From an uncultured Eubacteriales bacterium (GTDB lineage: Bacteria; Bacillota; Clostridia; Oscillospirales; Acutalibacteraceae), in assembly GCA_934729465.1 (NCBI GenBank), contig CAKVEP010000001.1:62001-126000 (forward strand): a stretch of 64,000 bases of DNA, read 5' to 3'. Within the stretch, counting starts at the first letter, position 1. Each line of letters begins with the position of its first letter. Shown one piece after another: positions 1 to 8,132 of the stretch. Below the pieces are notes generated by a model that saw nothing but the letters and a program-made list of their open reading frames with translations, was not told the origin of the DNA and searched no databases. The translations under genes were made by a program, and so were the position numbers.

Positions 1-1353
1 CATACCTATGGGTAAATTCTTACTGTCAAACCCGCAAGGAAGCGACAACGCCGGAAGACCTGCTATATTCACAGGGACCGTACAAATATCTGTTAAATAT
101 GTTTGAACAGGGTCAGCAGATGTAAAGTTAAACTCAAAAGCCGTGCTTGGAACTGTCGGAGCTAGTATTGCATCATACTTTTTATAAGCGTTTTTAAAGC
201 CTTTTACTATTGCTCCTCTTAATTTTTGAGCCTTTTTATAATAAGCATCATAATAGCCTGAGCTCAAAACATAGTTTCCGAGTAAAATTCTTCTTTTTAC
301 TTCTTCTCCAAAGCCTTCGCTTCTTGTTTTACATATCATTTCATTTATATCTTTATAGCTGTCTGTTTTGTGCCCGTAGCGTATACCATCGTACCTTCCA
401 AGATTAGAGCTCGCCTCCGCACACGCTATTATATAATAAACCGGAAGAGCATATTTAAGTTCGCTTAAACTAAAGCTTTCAACCTCAGCCCCCATTTCCT
501 CAAAAGTAGAAATCGCCTTATCGATAGCCTCTTTTATCTCTCCGCCGATACCTTCAAAATACTCCTTAGCTATTCCTATTTTCATGCCCTTTATATCTTT
601 ATTAAGGAAGTCAAACGTGTTTTTAGGAGCAAGTTTACTTGAAGTTGAATCTTTGCTGTCATACCCCGCTATTGCGTCATATACAAGTGAAACGTCTTCA
701 ACAGTTGACGCTATTGGTCCGATTTGGTCCAGACTTGACGCATAAGCCACCAGACCGTATCTCGACACAGAACCATAAGTTGGCTTTAATCCTACAATCC
801 CGCAAAAGCTTGCCGGTTGACGAATAGACCCACCTGTGTCTGAACCAAGACCATAAGCCGCTATATTTCCTCCTACTGCCGCCGCAACTCCTCCTGAACT
901 TCCTCCGGCAACGTGTTTCAAATTATGTGGGTTTGCCGCTCCTCCAAAACATGAGTTTTCACACGACGACCCCATTGCAAATTCATCCATGTTAGCCTTC
1001 CCGAGAAGTACAGCATTCTGCGATTTTAACGTACTCCACACAGTCGCATCGTAAATGGGCTCGTAGCCCTTTAATATTTTTGAGCAGCAAGTTGTTTCTA
1101 TGCCTTTTGTAGACATATTATCTTTCAGAGTCATTGGTATGCCTTCCAGCATTGATATTTCTTCGCCCTGAGATATTTTTTTATCAACAGCATTAGCTGT
1201 GCTAAACGCCGTGTCTTCACACACTTTAACATATGCATTTAGCTCGCTTTTTTTAATTTCGTCGAGATACTTTGCCGTTATTTCCTTACACGACATTTCT
1301 TTTTTTACAAGCATATCGTGCATTTTACGAATAACGCTAGTTTTGTTTTCCAT
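1..1353 (-). CDS. gatA: Asp-tRNA(Asn)/Glu-tRNA(Gln) amidotransferase subunit A (partial, 3' end off window)
   Basis: Catalytic amidase subunit of GatCAB, which releases ammonia from glutamine so that misacylated Asp-tRNA(Asn) or Glu-tRNA(Gln) can be amidated. The 451 visible codons start at an ATG preceded by a GGAGGAG site. The amidase-signature Ser-cisSer-Lys triad is visible as K77 (in TLKDN), S152 (in GGSSGG) and S176 (in SDTGGS), almost the numbering of the Staphylococcus enzyme. About 35 residues are expected to be missing beyond base 1. It starts 15 bases after gatC and is last visible in the operon aspS-gatC-gatA; gatB is expected further left. Identification is firm. Confidence 0.97.
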   Translation of the reverse strand, partial: MENKTSVIRKMHDMLVKKEMSCKEITAKYLDEIKKSELNAYVKVCEDTAFSTANAVDKKISQGEEISMLEGIPMTLKDNMSTKGIETTCCSKILKGYEPIYDATVWSTLKSQNAVLLGKANMDEFAMGSSCENSCFGGAANPHNLKHVAGGSSGGVAAAVGGNIAAYGLGSDTGGSIRQPASFCGIVGLKPTYGSVSRYGLVAYASSLDQIGPIASTVEDVSLVYDAIAGYDSKDSTSSKLAPKNTFDFLNKDIKGMKIGIAKEYFEGIGGEIKEAIDKAISTFEEMGAEVESFSLSELKYALPVYYIIACAEASSNLGRYDGIRYGHKTDSYKDINEMICKTRSEGFGEEVKRRILLGNYVLSSGYYDAYYKKAQKLRGAIVKGFKNAYKKYDAILAPTVPSTAFEFNFTSADPVQTYLTDICTVPVNIAGLPALSLPCGFDSKNLPIGM

Positions 1354-1368
1354 ACTCTCTCCTCCAAC

Positions 1369-1647
1369 TTATTTGTACTTCTTCACATAGAAAAATCCAT
1401 CTTTGCCGCCATTAGCATTCTTTAAAATTAGTTCTCTGTCTGTTGAATTTTCCACTTCGTCTTCTCTGAATACATTCTCTAAACCGTTTATATTATCGAA
1501 ATCATCGTCTTCTACGTCTGCTCTGCTTATTTCGTCTGCAAAGCCTATTATCTTCGCCATATCCTGCGTTACTCCGTCTAGTTCTTCCTCACTAACGTAT
1601 AGCTTTGAAAGTTTCGCTAATTTTATTATCTCTTCTCTTGTTACCAA
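1369..1647 (-). CDS. gatC: Asp-tRNA(Asn)/Glu-tRNA(Gln) amidotransferase subunit C
   Basis: Small subunit (92 aa) that wraps between GatA and GatB and stabilises the amidotransferase. The N-terminus (TREEIIKLAKLSKLYVSEEE) is typical of GatC, as is the later FADEIS segment. The start is TTG at 1647: an AGGGG ribosome site overlaps the end of aspS and lies at a good distance from it, and no ATG fits. It sits 16 bases after aspS and 15 before gatA, so the three genes are surely one transcript. The acidic middle part is usual for the family. Confidence 0.93.
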   Translation of the reverse strand: MVTREEIIKLAKLSKLYVSEEELDGVTQDMAKIIGFADEISRADVEDDDFDNINGLENVFREDEVENSTDRELILKNANGGKDGFFYVKKYK

Positions 1648-1663
1648 TTAAATTCAACCCCTA

Positions 1664-3412
1664 TCACCTGATTTTTATGTGAACTTCTCTTAACTGCTCT
1701 TCTGTTACTTCTGTTGGAGCACCTAAAAGCATATCTTGAGCATTACTATTCATTGGGAAAGCTATTACTTCTCTTATATTTTCTTCGTCTGTTAAAAGCA
1801 TTAACATTCTGTCTAATCCCGGAGCCATACCTGCGTGTGGCGGAGCTCCAAATTTAAATGCTCTGTATAAAGCCGGGAATTTTTCAAGTATATCATTTTC
1901 GGTGTACCCCGCAATTTCAAACGCTTTAAGCATTATTTCTGCATCGTGATTTCTAACCGCTCCCGACGATAGCTCCACTCCATTACACACTATGTCATAT
2001 TGATAAGCTAAAATGTCTAAAGGATTTTTGTTCAATAAATCATCCATTCCGCCTTGAGGCATTGAAAATGGGTTATGCGTAAACACGGTCTTACCGGTTT
2101 CCTCATCTATTCCATACATCGGGAAGTCTACTATATAACACATTTTAAAACTGTTGTTATCTATTAAACCAAGTCTGTTTGCAACCTCGGTGCGAATTTG
2201 ACCTGCGAGCTTATTTGCCATTTGCTCTTCATCGGCTATGAAATACAACACACAACCGGGCTTTAATTCAGCACGTTTTTTTAGTTCTTCTCTCTTGTCG
2301 TCAGGAATAAATTTGTCTATCGGACCAAGGAATTTCATTTCTTCCGTTACCTTAATATAGCCCAGACCTTTCATACCTATACTTTCAGCAAATTTAAGCA
2401 TTTTTTCGAAAAATCCTTTAGATTGTTTTGCACAATCCGGAACATTTATTCCTCTAACAGTTTTCCCTCTAAACGGAGCAAAATCTGATGTTTCAAATAT
2501 GTCGCTCAAATCCACGATTTCAAGTGGGTTTCTTAAATCAGGCTTATCTGTACCGTATTTAAGCATGGCTTCCTTGTAAGGAATCCTCGGGAACGGCGCA
2601 GGAGTTACCTCTTTATTAGAAAACTTTTTAAACGTTTCATAAAGAACCTTTTCTGCAACTTTTAACACATCTTCTTGCGTTGCAAATGCCATTTCAAAAT
2701 CGAGCTGATAAAATTCACCCGGAGAACGGTCTGCCCTTGCGTCTTCATCCCTAAAACAAGGTGCTATTTGAAAGTATTTATCAAACCCCGACACCATTAA
2801 TAATTGCTTGAAAATCTGAGGTGCCTGAGGAAGAGCGTAAAATTTACCTTTGTGTTTTCTGCTCGGAATTAAATAGTCCCTTGCCCCTTCAGGCGATGAT
2901 GTCGACAAAATAGGAGTTTGAATTTCAGCAAAACCTAATTCGTGCATCTTATTTCTTAAAAACATCATTAACTCAGAGCGCAATAATATGTTATCGTGAA
3001 GCTTTTTATTGCGTAAATCTAAAAATCTGTATTTAAGCCTTAATTCTTCTTTGGTTCCGGTTGAAGAAGTAACCTCAAACGGTAAATTACCGCTACATTT
3101 GCCTAACACCCTTAATTCCTTTACTTTAACTTCAACATATCCCGTTTTTATTTTAGGATTTATAGTTTCCTTATCACGCTTAACCACTTCGCCCGAAACC
3201 GTTATAGCACATTCTCTATTTACGTCTTTAAGCATACTTTCATCGTGTACCACAACCTGTAAAATACCATATTGGTCTCTTAAGTCTATAAACTGTACAC
3301 CCCCATGGTCTCTTATATTTTCAACCCACCCCGCTACTCTTATGTTTTTTCCGACTAATTCTTCTGTAACTCTTCCGCATAATTCACTGCGGTATTCATT
3401 TTCATATACCAT
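1664..3412 (-). CDS. aspS: Aspartate--tRNA ligase, probably non-discriminating
   Basis: Class IIb aminoacyl-tRNA synthetase of 582 aa, attaching aspartate to tRNA(Asp). An N-terminal OB-fold anticodon domain (about 1-110) is followed by the catalytic core with motif 2 (FRDEDARADR) and motif 3 (GLDRM near 535), with the bacterial GAD insertion between them. Residue 36 is His in RDHGG; in bacterial AspRS a His here is associated with relaxed enzymes that also charge tRNA(Asn), while Leu goes with discriminating ones. Co-transcription with gatC and gatA fits this, since GatCAB would amidate the Asp-tRNA(Asn). The motif-2 region (RSPGEFYQLDFEM) resembles alphaproteobacterial forms more than Bacillus forms. 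The start is ATG with GAAAGGA upstream. Confidence 0.96.
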   Translation of the reverse strand: MVYENEYRSELCGRVTEELVGKNIRVAGWVENIRDHGGVQFIDLRDQYGILQVVVHDESMLKDVNRECAITVSGEVVKRDKETINPKIKTGYVEVKVKELRVLGKCSGNLPFEVTSSTGTKEELRLKYRFLDLRNKKLHDNILLRSELMMFLRNKMHELGFAEIQTPILSTSSPEGARDYLIPSRKHKGKFYALPQAPQIFKQLLMVSGFDKYFQIAPCFRDEDARADRSPGEFYQLDFEMAFATQEDVLKVAEKVLYETFKKFSNKEVTPAPFPRIPYKEAMLKYGTDKPDLRNPLEIVDLSDIFETSDFAPFRGKTVRGINVPDCAKQSKGFFEKMLKFAESIGMKGLGYIKVTEEMKFLGPIDKFIPDDKREELKKRAELKPGCVLYFIADEEQMANKLAGQIRTEVANRLGLIDNNSFKMCYIVDFPMYGIDEETGKTVFTHNPFSMPQGGMDDLLNKNPLDILAYQYDIVCNGVELSSGAVRNHDAEIMLKAFEIAGYTENDILEKFPALYRAFKFGAPPHAGMAPGLDRMLMLLTDEENIREVIAFPMNSNAQDMLLGAPTEVTEEQLREVHIKIR

Positions 3413-3768
3413 ATCACATAATCCTTTCAGGGAAAAATTTTTACATACTTGTCATACATTTACCTATAATCCCAATAATTATACCACTATATCTATATAT
3501 CTTTCAACTATAAAAAATATAATAATTATAATAAGTAATTTAAAAGTGTTGCGATTTTTTTACATATTTTTATCAATTATGTGAAAACATACTTTATGTA
3601 ATAATTAAACATAAAATTATCAACTTGAGATTAACTACAATACAATCATACAAATGTAGTCTGTAAATATTGCAATTCTGTAATTTTTTGTTATAATGTA
3701 TTTAGAAATTTACTTTATGATGTTAATAGTAAACATTGTTTTCTATTCCATATTGGAGGGAATTGAAT
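3413..3768. promoter_or_regulatory. Divergent intergenic region with two sigma-A-like promoters
   Basis: These 356 bases hold no gene. Reading left, TTGAAA (3502-3507) and TATAAT (3478-3483), 18 bases apart, form a good promoter for aspS; I found no T-box stem or specifier loop in the leader. Reading right, TTGCAA (3670-3675) and TATAAT (3692-3697), 16 bases apart, precede the peptidase gene. The rest is AT-rich with nothing recognisable. Confidence 0.6.
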
Positions 3769-5202
3769 TTGAATAATGATAATTTAACGCAATTTTGTAA
3801 AGATGTTTCTTCTGTTGTTGACTTTAAAAGAAAGCTTCGCAAGGTATGCGTTAATGTGTTACCTGCAGCTGCTATTATAACTTTTGCTTCAACTGTTATG
3901 TATTGGAACAGTCGAAACTACGGTTTGGTTTTAGCTTATGCCGGTAAGGAAATCGCAACAGTTCAAGATGAAAGCACTTTTGAAAAAGCTGCTCAGTTAG
4001 TTCAAGAACAAATTATTTCAAGTAATAATGTTAACACGGTGGTCCCTTCGCCCGAATGTAAATTGGCTATGATAAATAATGTGAATTATGTATCTCCAAG
4101 CGACGTTAAGGACAAGCTCCTTGAACAGTCACAATCGGCGGTTGAAAATGCTTTTGGTTTGTATGTAGACGGCAAGCTAATAGGCATTGTTAAAAACAAA
4201 GATTTACTCCAAGATTTACTCAAAAATATCTTGGAAAATGCTAAAAATGGTAATCCTGACGCCACAGCTGAATTTATCGAAAAAACAGAAATATCTGAAG
4301 GATTATTTTTATCATCGGAAATTTGTGAAATTAATTCTTTAAACAAAGCTTTGTGTGAAGGAATCGAAGTTAAAGAAGAGTATGTTGTTCAAGGTTCAGA
4401 CACTTTAGAAAGTATTGCAGAGAAATTTAATGTTTCGGTAGAGTCCATATGCGAAAACAATGACATTCAAAATCAGCAAATTGAAGTTGGTCAAAGCTTG
4501 AACATAATTCATAATAATAAAATTGTTCATGTTAAAGTGTGTCAAAATGAAGTTTCTGAAGTAAATTTGCCTCACTTAAGCGTGAATTTTGAAAATCCTG
4601 ATGATTACGTTGGCAACAATAGGATTGCTCAAGCGGGTCAGGATGGTAAAAGAATAATCACAGACAGAGTTAATTATATAGATGGCAATGAAGTTAGCCG
4701 TGAAAATATCGAAAATGTTGTTACCACTGAACCTGTTGACGAAAGGATATCAATTGGTACAAAGAAAAGAGAAGTTAAACCTCAAAAAGAAACTAAATCT
4801 GTTATGGCAGTAAAGCAAAATCAAGAAGGTTTGTGTTGGCCTGTTCCTTACACAAGAAATATTACAAGCGAATATGGTCCAAGAGGAAACTCATTCCACA
4901 GGGGTATCGACATTGCAGCAAGCGGTGTTGGAGGAAAAGATATCGTTGCAGCAGATGATGGTGTTGTTGAAACTGTAGCAAACGGCGGCGGATATGGTAA
5001 TTATCTTATAATTCGCCACAATAACGGTATTTCTACATTATACGCACATTGTAGCTCTGTATCAGCAAAGAAAGGTCAAAAAGTTTCTAAGGGTCAAACC
5101 GTTGCATACGTTGGCTCAACTGGTGATTCAACCGGAAACCATCTTCACTTCGAAGTAAGGGAAAAGGAAGAACGCGTAAATCCTATGAAATATTTCAAAT
5201 AA
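3769..5202 (+). CDS. Membrane-anchored LysM-G5-M23 cell wall peptidase
   Basis: Putative peptidoglycan hydrolase or morphogen of 477 aa. One membrane segment (about 29-45) puts the rest outside. Then come an uncharacterised region, a LysM domain (about 204-247), a G5-like domain (about 251-330) and a C-terminal M23 metallopeptidase (about 357-477) with HxxxD at 377-381 and HLH at 458-460 as zinc and catalytic residues, all intact. M23 enzymes cut cross-links in peptide stems; LysM binds glycan. The start is chosen as TTG 3769, eight bases after GGAGGG; an in-frame TTG at 3763 lies too close to that site. It is monocistronic, with its own promoter and terminator. Similar proteins act in sporulation engulfment, but sporulation control is not shown here. 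Confidence 0.85.
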   Translation: MNNDNLTQFCKDVSSVVDFKRKLRKVCVNVLPAAAIITFASTVMYWNSRNYGLVLAYAGKEIATVQDESTFEKAAQLVQEQIISSNNVNTVVPSPECKLAMINNVNYVSPSDVKDKLLEQSQSAVENAFGLYVDGKLIGIVKNKDLLQDLLKNILENAKNGNPDATAEFIEKTEISEGLFLSSEICEINSLNKALCEGIEVKEEYVVQGSDTLESIAEKFNVSVESICENNDIQNQQIEVGQSLNIIHNNKIVHVKVCQNEVSEVNLPHLSVNFENPDDYVGNNRIAQAGQDGKRIITDRVNYIDGNEVSRENIENVVTTEPVDERISIGTKKREVKPQKETKSVMAVKQNQEGLCWPVPYTRNITSEYGPRGNSFHRGIDIAASGVGGKDIVAADDGVVETVANGGGYGNYLIIRHNNGISTLYAHCSSVSAKKGQKVSKGQTVAYVGSTGDSTGNHLHFEVREKEERVNPMKYFK

Positions 5203-5207
5203 TTAAA

Positions 5208-5245
5208 AACCTTCGGTATGATTTCGCCGGAGGTTCAATTTTTTA
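5208..5245 (+). terminator. Intrinsic terminator of the M23 peptidase gene
   Basis: A 9-bp stem (AACCTTCGG with CCGGAGGTT, one G-T pair) is followed by a run of T from 5238. Confidence 0.85.
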
Positions 5246-5273
5246 TCTTTACAAAATAAATTCTTTAATTATG

Positions 5274-5302
5274 TTGACAAATAAAATTAATTGTATTAAA
5301 AT
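5274..5302 (+). promoter_or_regulatory. Sigma-A promoter of tRNA-Arg
   Basis: A consensus TTGACA (5274-5279) and TAAAAT (5297-5302) are 17 bases apart, ending 13 bases before the tRNA. Confidence 0.85.
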
Positions 5303-5315
5303 AAATATTAGGTTT

Positions 5316-5392
5316 GTCTCTGTAGCTCAGTAGGATAGAGCGTCCGCCTCCTAAGCGGAAGGTCAGCGGTTCGAATCCGTTCAGGGACGCCA
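5316..5392 (+). tRNA. tRNA-Arg (anticodon CCU)
   Basis: The cloverleaf folds fully. The acceptor GTCTCTG pairs with CAGGGAC, the anticodon loop CTCCTAA gives CCU (reads AGG), the T-arm has GGTTCGAATCC, and CCA is encoded. Confidence 0.97.
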
Positions 5393-5411
5393 TTTTTATT
5401 TTTCTAAAATT

Positions 5412-5452
5412 AAACTCCTGTAAGAATTGATTATCTTACGGGAGTTTTTTTA
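5412..5452 (+). terminator. Intrinsic terminator after tRNA-Arg (possibly bidirectional)
   Basis: A near-perfect 14-bp stem (AAACTCCTGTAAGA and its complement) with a T-run. The A-rich 5' side would also let it stop the leftward gene that ends at 5465. Confidence 0.88.
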
Positions 5453-5464
5453 TTTAATCAGCTT

Positions 5465-5989
5465 TTATGCATTAGCTGGATTATAATTCATGCAACCTTC
5501 TTTAAGACCGCCGCTTCTTTTTAAAAGCTTCTTTAGTCTTATCCTGTTGTACCTTTGAATGATTATAAAAGGAAAATTTATTAAAATCGGAAATACACTA
5601 AATATAACACCATTCAAAAAAGTATTTACAAAAAGCGACACCACCGAAAACAAGCAACACATAAAATGGTTCCACTCTGCTCTGCATGTTTCAAATATAA
5701 ATTGTTCTATGTAGCTCTTAGATAAATCTTTCAAATCCTTTAAATGTTTCTTTGAGAAACCATTTTTACCAATGTATTGCGGTAAAAAGTCTTTCCACTT
5801 CTTTATTTTAAGCACGTTTACATAAAGCTTTCCTGACTTTTCCCACTTTTTTTCACGATAAAGAGGTTTTGAAGGGTCAAAATAGCTAATGTCTATCTTA
5901 ACCGAAAGTATGAAAATCAGTATATCCCACAAAATCATCAGCAGAAAGTTCGACACAACAAGTTCTACACCCGATAAATTATAAAACAC
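5465..5989 (-). CDS. CrtO-like (glycosyl-4,4'-diaponeurosporenoate acyltransferase family) membrane protein
   Basis: A 174-aa protein with an N-terminal membrane segment, two hydrophobic stretches near 110-150 and a basic C-terminus. The pattern LKIKKWKDFLP, then FETCRAEW, then IIQRYNRIRL matches my recollection of the CrtO acyltransferase family, whose named member finishes staphyloxanthin synthesis. No carotenoid genes lie near, so the substrate here is probably another lipid or is unknown. GTG 5989 is taken as start because GGAGGGG lies six bases upstream; a longer reading from TTG 6007 would place that site inside the gene. It follows the lipoprotein gene by 35 bases, probably in one operon, between tRNA-Arg and tRNA-Ser. 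Confidence 0.6.
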   Translation of the reverse strand: MFYNLSGVELVVSNFLLMILWDILIFILSVKIDISYFDPSKPLYREKKWEKSGKLYVNVLKIKKWKDFLPQYIGKNGFSKKHLKDLKDLSKSYIEQFIFETCRAEWNHFMCCLFSVVSLFVNTFLNGVIFSVFPILINFPFIIIQRYNRIRLKKLLKRSGGLKEGCMNYNPANA

Positions 5990-6024
5990 CTTTTCCCCTC
6001 CCAACAAAATTTTATTTTCTAAAT

Positions 6025-6480
6025 TTACAAACTCATCATTGCGTTCTTAGCCTCACTAAACTTAGCATCTGCACTTTTAATTCCGTTATTTCTCTCTTCG
6101 CCTAGAGGTTTTGGCAAATTATTTAAATATAAATCTATTCCCTCTTCATATAAATTGTATGCCGCCATCATATTATCGTAATGAGTTTTGCAATCATCCG
6201 GAACAATCGGTCCTAAATTTTCTTTTATGTCTTTAATATAATTCTTCGCTTCTGTTGCTATATTGTTTAGTCTATCTTTAGAAGAAGCGGTATTATCATA
6301 TGTTTCGACTTGGTCTAAAAAATTATCGATTATGTCGTTAAACTTCTCTTTACGAACGATTACTTCTTTAATATACTCAGGCTTGGTAAAATTTCCTTTG
6401 GAAAATATTCCGCAGCCTCCTAAAAACAGTATTGGAAGAACTAAAACAAAAATTATTAAACTTGATTTTCTCTTATTCAT
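6025..6480 (-). CDS. Small lipoprotein of unknown function
   Basis: A 151-aa protein with a lipoprotein signal peptide: basic start, hydrophobic core, and lipobox LGGC with the acylated Cys at residue 23. The mature part is charged and looks all-helical (many Lys, Glu, Asn), with no domain I recognise. It should sit on the outer face of the cytoplasmic membrane. The ATG has GGGGTGAG upstream. It leads a likely two-gene operon with the CrtO-like gene. Function cannot be assigned. Confidence 0.75.
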   Translation of the reverse strand: MNKRKSSLIIFVLVLPILFLGGCGIFSKGNFTKPEYIKEVIVRKEKFNDIIDNFLDQVETYDNTASSKDRLNNIATEAKNYIKDIKENLGPIVPDDCKTHYDNMMAAYNLYEEGIDLYLNNLPKPLGEERNNGIKSADAKFSEAKNAMMSL

Positions 6481-6638
6481 ACAAACTCACCCCGCAAATT
6501 ATTATAATTTTAAAACAGTTATAGTTTAAATGTTATCATAATAGATATGTCAAAGTCAACAGAAATTAAAAATATCCTCATTCAAAATAAATCCATTTAT
6601 AAAAACACAAATATTTTAATTCTTTTTTATTATACCCC

Positions 6639-6667
6639 TTGATTTTCGTTTATTTATTTGATAAAAT
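6639..6667 (+). promoter_or_regulatory. Promoter of tRNA-Ser/tRNA-Gly
   Basis: TTGATT (6639-6644) and TAAAAT (6662-6667) are 17 bases apart, 12 bases before tRNA-Ser. Confidence 0.75.
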
Positions 6668-6679
6668 AAATAAAGATTT

Positions 6680-6772
6680 GGAGAGATGTCCGAGCTGGTC
6701 TAAGGAGCACGATTGGAAATCGTGTAAACCGTTAAAGCGGTTTCTGGGGTTCGAATCCCCATCTCTCCGCCA
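6680..6772 (+). tRNA. tRNA-Ser (anticodon GGA)
   Basis: The acceptor GGAGAGA pairs with TCTCTCC. The anticodon loop TTGGAAA gives GGA. The long variable arm (AAACCGTTAAAGCGGTTT) is typical of class II tRNA, and CCA is encoded. Confidence 0.97.
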
Positions 6773-6789
6773 TTTTAATCATTTTTATT

Positions 6790-6864
6790 GCGGGAGTAGT
6801 TCAGTGGTAGAGCGTCAGCTTCCCAAGCTGAAAGTCGCGGGTTCGAATCCCGTTTCCCGCTCCA
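6790..6864 (+). tRNA. tRNA-Gly (anticodon CCC)
   Basis: The acceptor GCGGGAG pairs with the 3' strand through TTCCCGC. The anticodon loop TTCCCAA gives CCC (reads GGG), and CCA is encoded. It lies 17 bases after tRNA-Ser, so the two are co-transcribed. Confidence 0.96.
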
Positions 6865-6874
6865 TCAGTATATG

Positions 6875-6915
6875 CCTGTAAAAGTTCATTTCTGTGAATT
6901 TACAGGTGTTTTTGT
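6875..6915 (+). terminator. Intrinsic terminator of the tRNA-Ser/Gly unit
   Basis: The stem CCTGTAAA with TTTACAGG is extended by weaker inner pairs and followed by GTGTTTTTG. Confidence 0.8.
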
Positions 6916-6948
6916 ATTTTTAATGCAAAAAATTTAAAAGTCTAATCC

Positions 6949-6997
6949 ACATAAAAAACAAGAGAACATTAAAAAGTTATATGTTCCCTTGTTTTTA
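6949..6997 (-). terminator. Intrinsic terminator of the first double-glycine peptide gene
   Basis: On the minus strand a 16-bp stem (AAAAACAAGGGAACAT with one mismatch) is followed by six T. Confidence 0.85.
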
Positions 6998-7002
6998 ATA
7001 TT

Positions 7003-7506
7003 TTATTGATGGTTTTGGGATGAGTTTCCTTTTAAACCTTTATCTGCTTGAATTCCAAGATTATTCAAAACCCCAGATACACTGCTTAATCCGATTCCTA
7101 CTGTTCCTCCCACCAAACTTGATTTTATTGATGTTTTTAGAGCTTCTTTCATAAATTGCCAAGTATCTTTTATTCCGCCTCTACTTGCTTTTATAGAAGC
7201 ATCAATTACACCTGCAACCGCTCCAATACCAGCACCAGTCCACATTCCCTCGGCACCGCCATGTCCCATTCCTGATAATCCAGAATATCCCATTTCCTTC
7301 CAATTAATGCCTGAGCCTCCAGAGGCATTTTGAATTTTTTCACTTTCTAATTTCTCTGAAAAAGCCTTCTGCAAGTTTGCAAGTTGATCGTCGTCTATGT
7401 CTATACCTTCTTTCTTAAATAAATCTTTTACCTCTTCACCATTTTTGGCTTTTAATATTGCTTCTAAAAAAGCGTCGTTAGATATTAAACTTTCAATACT
7501 AGCCAT
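7003..7506 (-). CDS. Double-glycine-leader peptide (bacteriocin/RiPP precursor-like), copy 1
   Basis: A 167-aa protein with two parts. Residues 1-64 form an acidic helical leader ending in SGG (63-64), resembling Nif11-like and bacteriocin leaders that C39-peptidase ABC exporters cut after GG. The 103-residue C-terminal part is rich in Gly and Ala, with GGAEGMWTGAGIGAVAG near 83-99 and a second helix (WQFMKEALKTSIKSS, 116-130). It has no Cys in the core. Copy 2, 117 bases upstream, shares leader and core patterns. Being secreted and acting as a bacteriocin or signal is inference; no exporter, immunity or modification gene is in the window. It has its own consensus promoter and terminator, and lies just past the tRNA-Ser/Gly pair. 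Confidence 0.7.
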   Translation of the reverse strand: MASIESLISNDAFLEAILKAKNGEEVKDLFKKEGIDIDDDQLANLQKAFSEKLESEKIQNASGGSGINWKEMGYSGLSGMGHGGAEGMWTGAGIGAVAGVIDASIKASRGGIKDTWQFMKEALKTSIKSSLVGGTVGIGLSSVSGVLNNLGIQADKGLKGNSSQNHQ

Positions 7507-7568
7507 TATTTAACCTCTTTTCTTTAAATTATTTCAATCAATACAAAAATTGTACTGTTGTAATTAAC

Positions 7569-7596
7569 ATTATATCACTTTCGTATTAAAAGTCAA
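7569..7596 (-). promoter_or_regulatory. Sigma-A promoter of double-glycine peptide copy 1
   Basis: On the minus strand TTGACT (7591-7596) and TATAAT (7569-7574) are 16 bases apart, about 60 bases before the start codon. Confidence 0.8.
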
Positions 7597-7622
7597 TATG
7601 TTTTTAGAAAATTATGTATTAT

Positions 7623-8132
7623 TTATCTTTGGAAATCATTACTTTTTTCAGAAATCGCTTCTGAAATTACTGAAACTGCTGTATTACAAGCCGCACTGGA
7701 TACTCCCGCTACAAAACTAGCTTTGAGAGACGTTTTTAAAACATCTTTGACAAAATTCCAACTGCTGTCAACTTTGCCCTTTCTAGCCTTTATAATATTA
7801 TCAACCATTCCAGCCGTCGCTCCTAAAATAGCCCCCGACCACATTCCAAAATATCCTCCGTTTCCTAATCCCTTGCAAGCAGCATACGAAAGCCTTTCTT
7901 TATCAATTCCACCAGTAACTTTGTCAAGATTATTCTCGTTTAAATTTCCAACATTTTCAAGCTTATTTTTAAAAATTTTTCTCAAATTTTCTATTTCTTC
8001 GATATTCAAATTTAACCCATTTCTTTTAAATATTTCTTTTACCTGATTATTATCGTCAGCTTCTAAAATTTCATCTAAGCATTTATCATTTGATATTATA
8101 TTTTTTATAATTTCATCTTGGTTGTTTTTCAC
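7623..8132 (-). CDS. Double-glycine-leader peptide (bacteriocin/RiPP precursor-like), copy 2
   Basis: A 169-aa paralogue of the neighbouring gene. The leader (1-75) ends in the classical LDKVTGG. The 94-residue core carries GGYFGMWSGAILGATAG (92-108) and WNFVKDVLKTSLKAS (125-139), lining up with copy 1. Unlike copy 1 it has two Cys in the core (86 and 149), which could form a disulfide. GTG 8132 is taken as start: AAGGTG lies just upstream, and the in-frame GTG at 8141 falls inside that site. Secretion is inferred from the GG leader. Which exporter handles it cannot be seen here. Confidence 0.72.
   Translation of the reverse strand: MKNNQDEIIKNIISNDKCLDEILEADDNNQVKEIFKRNGLNLNIEEIENLRKIFKNKLENVGNLNENNLDKVTGGIDKERLSYAACKGLGNGGYFGMWSGAILGATAGMVDNIIKARKGKVDSSWNFVKDVLKTSLKASFVAGVSSAACNTAVSVISEAISEKSNDFQR

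Noticed and set aside
3009..3584. A 191-codon open frame opposite the aspS 5' end.
   Set aside because: Shadow of the AspRS OB-fold region; composition is not protein-like and no start signal is present.
3413..3768. Possible T-box leader before aspS.
   Set aside because: No specifier loop, T-box sequence or antiterminator could be found; the leader from the predicted promoter is too short.
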